Of a stretch of DNA of 64,000 nucleotides, positions 46,035 to 57,211 are shown in pieces (within the stretch, counting starts at the first letter, position 1; the number at the start of each line of letters is the position of its first letter). The DNA is from Terriglobia bacterium (GTDB lineage: Bacteria > Acidobacteriota > Terriglobia > Terriglobales > Acidobacteriaceae): positions 124,001-188,000 of the forward strand of contig JAIQEU010000004.1 in assembly GCA_020073665.1 (NCBI GenBank), written 5' to 3'. Under the pieces are notes generated by a model, which ran no database searches, was not told where the DNA came from, and worked only from the letters and a program-made list of their open reading frames with translations. The position numbers and the translations under genes are program-made.

Positions 46035-46348
46035 GACAGGGAGGCGGCTTCTCAGTCAAGACAAATCGTACACGATTAGACAAATCTGTGACACTAAAGG
46101 CTTGACTGTCGATGTGACTCAAACGACGTTTCAGGTGACCTTAGCCGAGGGGAACTTGGAATGAGACGGGAGTCCCAACCTGGGACCTCTCGTGGCAGAG
46201 CTTAGCACGCGGGACGATGGTAGGGCGAGGGTGAAGCCTACGTCTAGGCGTCGGTGGGCTGGAAGTTATGCAAGCGCCTGGCGGCGTCTACAGCGAACCT
46301 CCCGCCGCTTCGAGAAATCCCTAGAAATGCACATGCTATTCTTCGGTC
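46035..46348. other. Intergenic region between the divergent recombinase genes
   Basis: 314 bases holding the repeat cluster at 46059-46086 and presumably both recombinase promoters. A short open frame at 46192-46452 overlaps the large recombinase in another frame and is not credible. No terminator seen. Confidence 0.5.
46059..46086. promoter_or_regulatory. Repeat/palindrome cluster upstream of the small recombinase
   Basis: AGACAAATC occurs twice, at 46059 and 46078, nineteen bases apart. Between them AATCGT-AC-ACGATT forms a perfect palindrome (46064-46077). The spacing suits binding of a recombinase or regulator dimer; candidate operator or crossover subsite. Confidence 0.45.
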
Positions 46349-47903
<1,555 letters not shown>

Positions 47904-48106
47904 ACTAAGGCGGACACTGCAGAGGATTCCGGAACGTACCAGGCGCGGACCGCGCCTGCGCGCCCGAGTCCGTTCAGATTATAGCATCCGACTCAGCAGC
48001 CTTGGCGCTCTCCACCCAGCGCAGCTCAGCTTTCGCGTTTCCTGCGGTCAAGGTCAAGCCACCAATTTCCTATAGAATGAGTTCGCCGAACTGCGTTTTT
48101 CTTCTC

Positions 48107-49270
48107 ATGATTGCTCTTACTGCCGCGACTTTGTTCACGCCGCTCGAGCGGATCGAGCGGCCCTTGCTGCTGCTCGATGATGGCGTGATCGCGGAAGTCG
48201 CTTCGCAAGCCTCCCGGGAGTTGCCGAAGGGCAGTCGCGTCATTGACCTTGCCGACGGCATCCTGGCGCCTGGCTTCATTGATATTCACAATCATGGTGG
48301 TGGCGGCCACGATGTGATGGAGGCTGATCCGCTCGCCCTGCCGATCGTTGAGCGCCTGCTGGCGGCGCACGGCGTCACCGGGTATTTGCCAACCACGGTG
48401 ACGGCTCCGGTAGACAGCACTCTTGCCGCTCTGGCGCGGTTGGCTGATGCGATCGAGGCGGGGACGCCAACCGATGGAGCGAACGGCCTGCGGGCGCGTC
48501 CGCTTGGCATCCACATTGAAGGGCCCTTTCTGAGCCATGCTCGCCGAGGCGTGCATCCTCCCGAGAATCTGCTGCGGCCCACGGTTGCGATGTTTGAGCG
48601 ATTCTGGCAGGCCGCGCGAGGTCACATTCGAATGATGACAATTGCCCCCGAGTTGGAGGGCGCGCCCGACGTGATAGCCGCAGCGGCGAGTCGCGGGGTT
48701 ACGGTCAGCATCGGGCACTCGGATGCCGACATGAAGGCTGCCCGGGCAGCGGTCGTGGCCGGCGCCCGACATGCCACGCACACCTTCAACGCCATGCGGC
48801 CGTTCGCCCATCGCGATCCGGGCATCATCGGCGAAGTGCTGACTGACTCGCGGCTCACGGCCGACATCATTGCCGATGGAGTGCATCTCGATCCTGCGGT
48901 GGTTCAGTTATTTCTGCAGGCCAAGGGTCCCGAGCGTGCAGTGCTGATCAGCGATGCTACAGCCGCGACTGGAATGCCCGAAGGACGATATCGTCTCGGC
49001 GACTTCGAATTTGAGGTGAAAGACGGCAAGTGCCTGGTCGACGGCACACTGGCCGGAAGCGTGTTGACCCTGGATCGCGCAGTTCGTAATGCGATGGAGT
49101 TTGCCCAGTGGGATTTGCAGCTGGCCCTGCGGCCGGCAACGCTGAATCCGGCTCGGGTGGTCAACTTGGACGGCAGGGGTTTGCTGAAAGCAGGTGCGGT
49201 CGCCGATCTGGCGGGGTTGAACGCCAGCGGAGAAGTGATAATGACGTGTGTGGGTGGCAAGGGCCTGTAA
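48107..49270 (+). CDS. nagA: N-acetylglucosamine-6-phosphate deacetylase
   Basis: Removes acetate from GlcNAc-6-P in amino-sugar and peptidoglycan recycling. 387 residues of the amidohydrolase superfamily: metal site DIHNHGGGG, the HIEGPF motif, SIGHSDAD, ATHTFNAM, and the catalytic Asp in LISDATAATG. Start 48107 (MIALTAATLFTPLERI) matches the family N-terminus; ATG 48077 and an upstream start at 48002 are in frame, but none has a good ribosome site. The SIS-domain gene follows by 27 bases. Confidence 0.92.
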   Translation: MIALTAATLFTPLERIERPLLLLDDGVIAEVASQASRELPKGSRVIDLADGILAPGFIDIHNHGGGGHDVMEADPLALPIVERLLAAHGVTGYLPTTVTAPVDSTLAALARLADAIEAGTPTDGANGLRARPLGIHIEGPFLSHARRGVHPPENLLRPTVAMFERFWQAARGHIRMMTIAPELEGAPDVIAAAASRGVTVSIGHSDADMKAARAAVVAGARHATHTFNAMRPFAHRDPGIIGEVLTDSRLTADIIADGVHLDPAVVQLFLQAKGPERAVLISDATAATGMPEGRYRLGDFEFEVKDGKCLVDGTLAGSVLTLDRAVRNAMEFAQWDLQLALRPATLNPARVVNLDGRGLLKAGAVADLAGLNASGEVIMTCVGGKGL

Positions 49271-49297
49271 CACACCCGCATGATTTCAGGAGACAGG

Positions 49298-50425
49298 ATG
49301 GCCGATAAGGGCGGGTTTCCGCACTACATGGTGAAGGAGATCTTCGAGCAGCCGCAAGGGCTGCGCAACACCATTGCGCCGCGGGTTTTTCTGGACGAAG
49401 GCGTGGTGCGGCTCGACGATGTGCGCATCAGCGCCGAAGAATTGCGGGCGCTGCGACGCATCAACATTGTGGCCTCAGGCACCAGCCGGCACGCTGGCAT
49501 GGCCGGCCAGTACATGATCCAGGACCTGGCGGACCTGCCGGTCGAAGTTGACTACGCCAGCGAGTTTGAGTATCGCAATCCGCTGATCGGACGAAGTGAA
49601 CTCACCATCGTGATCACCCAATCCGGCGAAACGGCCGATACCACTGCGGCCCAACGCGAAGCCAGGGCCAAGGGTTCGCGCACCGTAGCCATCTCAAATG
49701 TAGAGGGATCGACCATTGCGCGCGAGGCGGACGGGGTGCTCTACACCCATGCCGGACCCGAGATCAGCATTGCCTCGACCAAAGCCTTCACCGCACAGAT
49801 GGCCGTGCTTTTCATGTTTGCGGTGTATCTGGGGCAGGTGCGTGGCAAGCTGAGCAAAGAGCAGGTACGAAGTCATATTCGCGAACTGCTCGACCTGCCG
49901 GGCAAAGTCGAAGCTGTGCTGGGCTGTGCGCCGGACTGCGAACGCCTGGCCGACAAATTTCATCGAGTGCAGGACTTCCTCTTCATGGGCCGCGCCATCC
50001 ACTACCCCGTCGCCATGGATGGCGCGCTCAAGCTGAAAGAGGTTTCCTACGTCCATGCCGAGGGTTATCCGACGGGTGAGACCAAACATGGTCCCAACGC
50101 GCTCATCGATGAAAGCCTGCCGGTCATGATCATCGCCACCTGCGACCGCAACGATGCCGGCTCAGTGCTGCGCTACGAGAAGAGCATGGCCAACATCAAG
50201 GGATTCAAACAGCAGTCAGGACGGGTGATTGCGATTGCGTCGCAAGGCGATGAAGCGCTGCGCAAGCTGGCCGATCACACCATCTTTGTGCCGACGGCGA
50301 CGGAACTGCTGTTGCCCATCCTGGAGATTGTGCCGCTGCAGCTCTTCGCTTACTACATGGCGGTGCGGCGCGGCTTGGATGTGGACCGGCCCCGGAACCT
50401 GGTGAAGTCGGTCACGCGGGAGTAG
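49298..50425 (+). CDS. SIS-domain glucosamine-6-phosphate deaminase (NagB-II type)
   Basis: A 375-residue double-SIS protein equal to the isomerase half of GlmS: ASGTSRHAGMAGQ, ITQSGETADTT, SIASTKAFTAQ, HAEGYPTGETKHGPNALID, and the C-terminal PRNLVKSVTRE. It lacks the N-terminal glutaminase domain and its Cys1, so it should deaminate GlcN-6-P to Fru-6-P (or run with ammonia) rather than use glutamine. Directly after nagA it completes GlcNAc-6-P catabolism. Start chosen by AGGAGA before ATG 49298; an ATG at 49280 also fits. Confidence 0.85.
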   Translation: MADKGGFPHYMVKEIFEQPQGLRNTIAPRVFLDEGVVRLDDVRISAEELRALRRINIVASGTSRHAGMAGQYMIQDLADLPVEVDYASEFEYRNPLIGRSELTIVITQSGETADTTAAQREARAKGSRTVAISNVEGSTIAREADGVLYTHAGPEISIASTKAFTAQMAVLFMFAVYLGQVRGKLSKEQVRSHIRELLDLPGKVEAVLGCAPDCERLADKFHRVQDFLFMGRAIHYPVAMDGALKLKEVSYVHAEGYPTGETKHGPNALIDESLPVMIIATCDRNDAGSVLRYEKSMANIKGFKQQSGRVIAIASQGDEALRKLADHTIFVPTATELLLPILEIVPLQLFAYYMAVRRGLDVDRPRNLVKSVTRE

Positions 50426-50442
50426 GGATCGCTACCTGTCGG

Positions 50443-50835
50443 TTAGTTCGGCTTTCGGTTCTTGCCGTCAGATAAGTGCCGGGGAAAGATGGACCCGCCA
50501 GCAAAGCGGTATTTCTCGAGAAACGACGTGTCTGGACTGACCACCGTATCTTCGGAATCCTTCTGCCTCAGGCTTTCGCGCAGTTTCTCGCCCGCCTCCG
50601 ATTCATTCGTCATCACCTGCATGTAGAACCAGAGGAAGTGACGCATCTGATCAACCGCCGATTTCAAAACCTGGACGGCCTCCATCTCCGGTAACTGGCT
50701 AAGCGCCTCCAGCAGTTCCGGATCGCCAGGCGCTTCCATAGCAGCAAAGTTCAATTCCCGTTGAATGGCGCGCAGATCTTCGGTCACGCGCAGGATGCGG
50801 ATTTGGATATCTTCCAGGTAATCGTCACGTTCCAT
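50443..50835 (-). CDS. Hypothetical helical protein
   Basis: A 130-residue acidic, mostly helical protein (DYLEDIQIRILRVTEDLRAI, then VLKSAVDQMRHFLWFYMQVM). No signal peptide or motif recognised. It is convergent with the SIS-domain gene, 17 bases apart. ATG 50835 (MERDDYLED) is preferred to 50871, which adds a basic, non-conserved-looking leader. Confidence 0.55.
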   Translation of the reverse strand: MERDDYLEDIQIRILRVTEDLRAIQRELNFAAMEAPGDPELLEALSQLPEMEAVQVLKSAVDQMRHFLWFYMQVMTNESEAGEKLRESLRQKDSEDTVVSPDTSFLEKYRFAGGSIFPRHLSDGKNRKPN

Positions 50836-51353
50836 GCTGGTTCGCTTTCTCCGGCAAAGACACATCAACATCTCACCCGGAGAAACAAGCGAATAGATGT
50901 CCCACGGGCATGCGCTTTGGTAATTCCGGCTGTTACTTTGGTCTGACGTCGGAATTCAGGCGAGACTCGCAGCCTCTGTCTTCGAAAACCCGCTACTGGT
51001 GCGGATTTCAGGGACCCCGACCGTGTGTACCCCAGACAGCGGATTCTCGACTGCCCGAACCAGCGCACCCACCATCTGTTCCAAAGTAATCAAGCCCAGG
51101 CAGCCGAGCGCCCTCGCGGGTCGCGGGAATCAGGCCCATGAGCCCGTGGGACAGCAGCGCATAGGGCCAGCGGTGGCCGGGTTTGAGAACGTACCAGGGC
51201 TGGATAACAGTTGCGTAGTGCCGCTCTCGCGGATCTTCTTGCAAGCGGATCTCCCCGGATTAATGTGATGAATCTGACACCGTCATTCCCGCACTCCATC
51301 TCCTCCAGGTTCTTACCCATGTACATTTGATGGCTTTGTGGTACAAACGCCCG
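50836..51353. other. Intergenic region before the APC permease
   Basis: About 520 bases. A 78-codon minus-strand frame (51008-51244) has a protein-like patch (WYVLKPGHRWPYALLSHG) but no homologue I recognise; it may be a gene remnant. No hairpin terminator or clear promoter seen. Confidence 0.4.
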
Positions 51354-52649
51354 ATGTCTGAAAGCGGACAAACTGGCCTGGTGCGGGCGATTGGGCGCTG
51401 GAGCCTGGCTGCGTTGATGGTCAATTCCATCATCGGCAGCGGAGTTTTCGGGCTGCCGTCGGTTGTGGCCGGACTGCTCGGTAAAGGCAGTCCATGGGCG
51501 GTTCTGCTGGCTGGGGCAGCCATTGGCGTAATCATGGCGTGCTTCGCGGAGGTGGCCTCGCAGTTCAGCGAAGCCGGCGGACCTTACTTGTACGTGCGCG
51601 TGGCCTTCGGCCGTCTCATGGGCATTCAAACCGGGTGGATGCTGTGGCTGGCCCAGATAGCAGCGCCGGCCGCCAACGCCAACCTGTTCGTCATCTACCT
51701 GGGCGAATTCTGGCCGCACGCGAAAGATCCCATTCCACGGTTGATCATTTTGACGCTGCTGATCGGAATCTTGACGTTGATCAACTACCGCGGCGTGCGC
51801 GCCGGCGCGCGGGTCAGCGACGTTTTCACCCTGGCCAAGCTGTTGCCGCTCGGAATCGTGATTGTGGGAGGAGCAGTCTACCTGATGGCTACCCATCATG
51901 CGGCAGTCGCCGCCCCTACGGTGGCGGATGGGCACAGCTGGCTGAAAACGCTTCTGCTGCTGGTGTTCGCCTACGGTGGCTTCGAAACCGCTCTCACTCC
52001 TATGGGCGAGGCCAAGGATCCGCGGCGCGATGTCGCATTCAGTCTTTTTGCTGCGCTAGCGACTTGCACCGTGGCATACACGCTGATTCAGTGGGTAGTG
52101 GTGGGAGCGTTGTCTGACCCGGCGCACAGCGACCGCCCTTTAGCCGATGTGGCGCGGCTCTTCATGGGGACGGGGGGCGCTGCGCTGGTCGCCATTGGCG
52201 CCCTGGTTTCGCTTTATGGATATATCAGCGCGAAGGTTCTGGCCGTTCCTCGCCTCACCTACGCGCTCGCCGAGGGCGGAGACCTCCCGCGTTTTTTCGG
52301 TGCCATCCATCCCCGGTTTAGCACACCATATTTCTCGATTCTGGTTTATGCGGTGCTCACCTGGGTGCTGGCGATTTCCGCCAGCTTTGCCTGGAACGTG
52401 ACTCTCTCCGCCGTAGCTCGGCTGTTTTATTACGCAGCGGGATGCGCGGCGTTGCCGGCCTTGCGCCGCAAGCAGCCGGGAGCGGCGGTGTTTCGATTGC
52501 CGGGTGGAGATTTCTTTGCAGTGCTGGGGGTGCTGATCTGCCTGGTGCTGTTGACCCAGGTAGACCGGAGTGGGTCACTCATTCTCCTGGCGACGATCGC
52601 AGTCGCGCTGCTCAACTGGATGGCCGTGAGGAACCGTAGGCCAGCCTGA
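51354..52649 (+). CDS. APC-family amino-acid permease
   Basis: A 431-residue inner-membrane transporter with about 12 membrane segments. TM1 holds LMVNSIIGSGVFGLPS, the GSG-type substrate-binding break of the APC superfamily. The AdiC/YjeM-like pattern continues with FSEAGGPYLYVRVAFG, FAYGGFETALTPMGEAKDP and SAKVLAVPRLTYALAEGGDLP. It likely imports or exchanges an amino acid or amine; the substrate is unknown. Start uncertain between 51354 and 51330. Confidence 0.85.
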   Translation: MSESGQTGLVRAIGRWSLAALMVNSIIGSGVFGLPSVVAGLLGKGSPWAVLLAGAAIGVIMACFAEVASQFSEAGGPYLYVRVAFGRLMGIQTGWMLWLAQIAAPAANANLFVIYLGEFWPHAKDPIPRLIILTLLIGILTLINYRGVRAGARVSDVFTLAKLLPLGIVIVGGAVYLMATHHAAVAAPTVADGHSWLKTLLLLVFAYGGFETALTPMGEAKDPRRDVAFSLFAALATCTVAYTLIQWVVVGALSDPAHSDRPLADVARLFMGTGGAALVAIGALVSLYGYISAKVLAVPRLTYALAEGGDLPRFFGAIHPRFSTPYFSILVYAVLTWVLAISASFAWNVTLSAVARLFYYAAGCAALPALRRKQPGAAVFRLPGGDFFAVLGVLICLVLLTQVDRSGSLILLATIAVALLNWMAVRNRRPA

Positions 52650-52711
52650 GGTGGCAGTTTACCGATTTTGTTGTTGTGCCCCGGAGCGAAGTGCTAGGCT
52701 ACGCCTTCCCC

Positions 52712-54490
52712 ATGAAACCGCCAGTTTTGATTCTGCTCCTCTTACTCGGCGTGGCTGTTGTTCCTTCGCCTGCGCAGCAGCCACCTGCTTCAGATCAATC
52801 CCCAACTTTCCTGACCGACAATGACGTCGCCGTCCCTATGCGTGACGGGGTCGTGCTTCGGGCTGATGTTCTGCGGCCTCGCGGTGACGGCCCCTTTCCC
52901 GTACTCGTATACCGCACGCCGTACGGCAAAGAGTTCGCGCTGAAGGATTACACCACTTTCCGGCGCGCGGTGGAGCGCGGATACGCCGTGGTGGTGCAGG
53001 ATGTTCGCGGTCGGTACGCCTCGTCCGGCGAATTCCGCCCCTACCAGAACGAAGGGCACGACGGTTACGACACCATTGAATGGGCGGCGGCGCAGCCCTG
53101 GTCGAATGGCGCGGTCGGCACATTCGGATTGTCGTATCCTGGCGCCGACCAATGGCTGGCGGCAGTTGAAGATCCGCCACACCTGAAGGCCATGGTTCCG
53201 GCCATGACCTTCTCCACGCCGCAGAATTTCTTCTACACCTGGGGCGTGTGGGACATGTCGTGGATGCAGTGGATCTGGGACAACATCGCTCCCGATGTGC
53301 GCGTGAAGAAGAACCTGCCCGGCCCAAAGACTTACGAGGAAGCCCTTGCCGCCTGGGGCAAAGTCGGGCCGAAGATGCTCGATACGCTTCCTTTGAATCA
53401 GCTTGAAGAGCTGCACGGCATTGCTCCCTACTACTACGATTGGCTCAGCCATCCGCCAGAAGATCCCTGGTGGGACTGGTGCGAATTGCACGGCAGGTAC
53501 GGCCGCACCCAGGCTGCTGTGCTGAATTTTTCCGCCTGGTATGACGACAACTACGGCCCCGAAGGCGCCACGACTAATTTTGCCGGGCTGCTCAAAGCGC
53601 GCGCTGCCAGCAAAGATCCCCGGACCCATCTGCTGCTTGGGCCGTGGGTCCACGGCGTCGACTCCACCGCCAAGACGAAATCCGGCGAGCGCGAGTTTGG
53701 CGCGGCGGCGGCTATCGACTACGACGAGGTCATCCTGCGCTGGATGGATCACTACCTGCGTGGCGTTGACAACGGAGTGGAGAAACAAAAACCGGTTCGC
53801 TACTTCGTCATGGGCGACAACCAGTGGCGGGACGCGGATGCGTGGCCACCGCCTGCGTCGCCGACCTCCTACTATCTGGGGCATCCGAAAGAAGGCAAGT
53901 TGCCTGGCGAGCTCTCGACGGATGCTCCCACGGTATCAACCAGCTTCAGTTCCTTCATTTCCGATCCAGCGAAACCCGTAACCAACGCCTACGACTCCTC
54001 GGGGGCACACGATTACCGGGCTCTGGCAACGCGCAACGACGTTCTGGCGTTCGACTCCGCTCCGCTCGAACACGATATGGAAGTCACCGGCCCCATTCAG
54101 GCGCAAATCTATCTGGCGTGCGATTGCCGCGATACCGATCTCTGGGTGCGCCTGCTGGATGTGGCTCCGGACGGAACGGCTTTCAATCAGATGAGTCCGG
54201 GGCTCGATGTACTGCGCGCCAGCTATCGTGACCTCAGGCGCGGCCGCCAGCTTCTGAAGCCTCACCAAATTTATGAATTGCGGCTGGATCACCTGATCAC
54301 CAGCAACGTTTTTCAGAAAGGTCACCGCATTCAAGTGCAGATTTCAGCGACGTTCTTCCCGAATTTCTCGCGCAACCTGCACAATGGTGAATTGGAGACT
54401 GCATCGGCAAGAATGCAGAAGGCGGATATCTTTATCTATACCGACCGCAAGCACCCGTCACGCATCATCTTGCCAGTGGTCTCGCGGTAA
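52712..54490 (+). CDS. Exported CocE/NonD-family hydrolase (X-Pro dipeptidyl-peptidase-like)
   Basis: A 592-residue alpha/beta-hydrolase. A signal peptide ends near PSPAQQ. N-domain: MRDGVVLRADVLRP, YRTPYGK, and the nucleophile in GTFGLSYPGADQ near residue 138. LLLGPWVHGVD near 308 carries the catalytic His. The C-terminal ~200 residues (LEHDMEVTGPIQAQIYLACD, HRIQVQISATFFPNFSRN) are the jelly-roll domain of the family. It cleaves esters, amides or Xaa-Pro peptides in the periplasm; the substrate is unknown. The permease gene just upstream may take up the products. Confidence 0.88.
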   Translation: MKPPVLILLLLLGVAVVPSPAQQPPASDQSPTFLTDNDVAVPMRDGVVLRADVLRPRGDGPFPVLVYRTPYGKEFALKDYTTFRRAVERGYAVVVQDVRGRYASSGEFRPYQNEGHDGYDTIEWAAAQPWSNGAVGTFGLSYPGADQWLAAVEDPPHLKAMVPAMTFSTPQNFFYTWGVWDMSWMQWIWDNIAPDVRVKKNLPGPKTYEEALAAWGKVGPKMLDTLPLNQLEELHGIAPYYYDWLSHPPEDPWWDWCELHGRYGRTQAAVLNFSAWYDDNYGPEGATTNFAGLLKARAASKDPRTHLLLGPWVHGVDSTAKTKSGEREFGAAAAIDYDEVILRWMDHYLRGVDNGVEKQKPVRYFVMGDNQWRDADAWPPPASPTSYYLGHPKEGKLPGELSTDAPTVSTSFSSFISDPAKPVTNAYDSSGAHDYRALATRNDVLAFDSAPLEHDMEVTGPIQAQIYLACDCRDTDLWVRLLDVAPDGTAFNQMSPGLDVLRASYRDLRRGRQLLKPHQIYELRLDHLITSNVFQKGHRIQVQISATFFPNFSRNLHNGELETASARMQKADIFIYTDRKHPSRIILPVVSR

Positions 54491-54562
54491 GGAATGCGGG
54501 TCGCGCAGTGGCCGGGAAGGTTCGATATAATTCCCGCCTTCAGCCGGAATTCGGAGGGCCGC

Positions 54563-57121
54563 TTGTCTACGCAACGTCGGAGCAGTCTGCTGCTAGCTCT
54601 GCTGTTCGCTTCCCTGCCGCTGTTTTCACAGCAACGCGAGCCCGTGCTCAAGCAGGTGGACGTGCCGCATCGCTATTACTACCGGGAGATGTATTTGCCG
54701 CAACTCACCACCGGTCCGAGCGCAACGGCCTGGTCTCCCGATTCGCGTTCTCTCGTGTACTCGATGGCAGGCTCGCTGTGGCGGCAGAATTTGGATTCGG
54801 TATCGACAGACCAGTTGACCTCGGGCGCCGGCTACGATTACCAGCCCGATGTCTCTTCTGACGGACACTGGGTCGTGTACAGCTCGTATCTGAAGGACGC
54901 GATCGAATTGTGGGCGCTGAATCTCGGAACCAAGCAAACCCAGCAGCTCACTTGGGGCGGGGCGGTGAATGTTGATCCCCGATTCTCTCCCGACGGCAAG
55001 CGGGTCGTTTTCGTTTCTACCTCTTATAAAGGGCACTTCCACATTTTTGAGGGCGAGTTCGGCAACGGCGAATTGAAGAATGTTCAACGACTGACGGGCG
55101 AAACCCGCACCAGCCTGCCACGTTTCTACTACAGCCCGATCGATCACGAGATCAGCCCGGCATGGTCGCCGGACGGGAAAGAAATCGTCTTTGTCTGCAA
55201 CCACGGACATATCTACGGCACCGGCGGATTCTGGCGGATGAAAGCGGAACCCGGCGCCGAAGCGCGCGAGATCCATAGCGAAGAGACAGCGTGGAGAGCG
55301 CATCCGGAATTTTCTCCGGACGGCAAGCGCATCGTTTACGCGTCGTACTTGGGCCAACCTTGGCACCAGTTGTGGGTGATGCCTTCGCAGGGCGGCGACG
55401 CTTTCCCGCTGTCCTATGGTGACTTTGACAATGTCTCTCCGCGCTGGTCGCCTGACGGAAAACGGATTGCGTTCATCTCGAACCGGGGCGGAAACACGTC
55501 GCTTTGGATTCAGGACGTTCTAAGCGGCGCCCAGACCCAGCTTGTGGTCAAACAAAAGCATTTCCTCAAGCCCACGGGCGGGCTCGCCATCAAAGTTGTG
55601 GACGCCGCTGGACGCCCGACGGCCGCTCGAGTTTTCGTCACCGGCGAGGACGGCCGCGCCTATGCGCCTGATGACGCCTGGATGCGCGCCGAAGACAATT
55701 TCGTTCGCACAGAACGCCCCTTTGAGGCGCATTACTTTCACACGTCGGGCCCGGCGGACATGACCGTTCCGGCTGGGAAGTTCGACGTTGAAGTAATGAA
55801 GGGGTACGAATATCGCGTAGAGAAGAAAACAGTCGAGGTCGCTGCCGGGCAGCATGCGGCTGTCGTTATCAAACTCGAGGCGCTGAACTTGCCGCCCGAT
55901 CCCCATTCGCGATGGGTAAGCGCCGATCTCCACGTGCACATGAATTACGGAGGCCTGTATCGCGACACGCCGAAGATTTTGCTGGCGCAAGCGGCGGCGG
56001 AAAATCTTTCGGTGGTTGCGAACCTGGTCGTGAACAAAGAGCAGCGCATTCCTGATATCGCTTACTTCAGCACCAAGCCCGATCCGGCATCGACCGCGAC
56101 CAACCTGCTGCTCCACGGTCAGGAATTCCACACCAGTTACTGGGGACACCTCGGCCTGCTGAATCTGACGCGTAACTTACTAATTCCAGACTATGCGACC
56201 TATGGCAATACCGCGGCGGCCAGCCTGTTTCCCGCCAATGCGACCGTGGCCGACATGGCGCATGAACAGCAGGGCGTGGTCGGCTATGTCCATCCTTTCG
56301 ATTTTGTTCCTGACCCGGTGAAAGATCCGTCGCTCACCCACAACGAACCGTTAGATGTGGCGCTGGAACTGCCGGTCGATGTGGCGCTGGGCAAGGTGGA
56401 TTACATTGAGGTGACCGGCTTCAGCGACCACAAGTCGACCGCCGACGTCTGGTACCGGCTGCTGAATTGCGGGTTCCGTCTACCCACGGGCGCGGGTTCG
56501 GATGCGATGGCGAATTACGCGTCGCTGCGCGGACCGGTTGGCCTGACCCGGGTTTACGCCAAAGTGCCTAATGGCCCGCTCGACATTCATCCGTGGCTGA
56601 CCGCGCTGAAGCAAGGCCACACCTTTGCCACCAATGGACCGCTGCTGGGCTTCTCGCTAGGAGGAACGCAGTTAGGCGATGACCTGCGCCTGCCTGCGGG
56701 CGAGAACAAAGTGAAGTTCACCGCGTGGCTGCGGTCGTTCGTGCCCGTGGATCACGCGCAACTGGTGTGCAACGGAGACGTGGTGAAAGAGTTGAAGTTG
56801 AGCAGCGACCGCCAAGGCGCGGACATAGAAGATACCGTTTCCATCTCCCGCACGGGATGGTGCGTGCTGCGCGCCTACAGCGAAAAGGCCGAGCACCCGG
56901 TCCTGGACGATTATGTGTACGCGACCACGAGTCCTATCTATGTAACGGTCGCGGGTTCAACTATTCATCCTACCGAGGATGCGGCTTATTTCATTGCCTG
57001 GATTGATCACTTGATCGAGCACGCGAAGGGTAACAATGATTGGAATACGGAGGCGGAGAAGCAGGCGACGCTGGATCTGCTTTCGTATGCGCGGGAAATC
57101 TACGTGCGGCTGCAGAAGTAG
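54563..57121 (+). CDS. Exported PD40 beta-propeller protein with CehA/McbA-type metallohydrolase domain
   Basis: An 852-residue three-part protein. A signal peptide (LLLALLFASLPLFSQQ) is followed by TolB-like PD40 propeller repeats to ~340 (ATAWSPDSRSLVYS, DPRFSPDGKRVVFVS, HPEFSPDGKRIVYAS, SPRWSPDGKRIAFIS). A beta-sandwich spans ~340-440. A PHP-like CehA/McbA domain spans ~445-780 with ADLHVHMN, GYVHPFDF and GSDAMANYA. Start: a TTG at 54563, with GGAGG six bases upstream and a clean signal peptide; the longer ATG frame from 54494 lacks both. It follows the hydrolase gene by about 70 bases. Confidence 0.85.
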   Translation: MSTQRRSSLLLALLFASLPLFSQQREPVLKQVDVPHRYYYREMYLPQLTTGPSATAWSPDSRSLVYSMAGSLWRQNLDSVSTDQLTSGAGYDYQPDVSSDGHWVVYSSYLKDAIELWALNLGTKQTQQLTWGGAVNVDPRFSPDGKRVVFVSTSYKGHFHIFEGEFGNGELKNVQRLTGETRTSLPRFYYSPIDHEISPAWSPDGKEIVFVCNHGHIYGTGGFWRMKAEPGAEAREIHSEETAWRAHPEFSPDGKRIVYASYLGQPWHQLWVMPSQGGDAFPLSYGDFDNVSPRWSPDGKRIAFISNRGGNTSLWIQDVLSGAQTQLVVKQKHFLKPTGGLAIKVVDAAGRPTAARVFVTGEDGRAYAPDDAWMRAEDNFVRTERPFEAHYFHTSGPADMTVPAGKFDVEVMKGYEYRVEKKTVEVAAGQHAAVVIKLEALNLPPDPHSRWVSADLHVHMNYGGLYRDTPKILLAQAAAENLSVVANLVVNKEQRIPDIAYFSTKPDPASTATNLLLHGQEFHTSYWGHLGLLNLTRNLLIPDYATYGNTAAASLFPANATVADMAHEQQGVVGYVHPFDFVPDPVKDPSLTHNEPLDVALELPVDVALGKVDYIEVTGFSDHKSTADVWYRLLNCGFRLPTGAGSDAMANYASLRGPVGLTRVYAKVPNGPLDIHPWLTALKQGHTFATNGPLLGFSLGGTQLGDDLRLPAGENKVKFTAWLRSFVPVDHAQLVCNGDVVKELKLSSDRQGADIEDTVSISRTGWCVLRAYSEKAEHPVLDDYVYATTSPIYVTVAGSTIHPTEDAAYFIAWIDHLIEHAKGNNDWNTEAEKQATLDLLSYAREIYVRLQK

Positions 57122-57176
57122 GAGCAAGACAATCTGTACCGCTGGAGTGTGCCCGCGCACCCCTTTAGACAAGAAA

Positions 57177-57202
57177 CTCCCCCGGGATCTTTCCCGGGGG
57201 AG
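57177..57202 (-). terminator. Strong hairpin between convergent genes
   Basis: An 11-bp perfect stem (CTCCCCCGGGA / TCCCGGGGGAG) with a 4-base loop. On the minus strand it is followed by TTTCTTGTCT, so it ends the Ig-like lipoprotein transcript and may also stop the convergent plus-strand gene. Confidence 0.75.
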
Positions 57203-57211
57203 CCCAATCCA

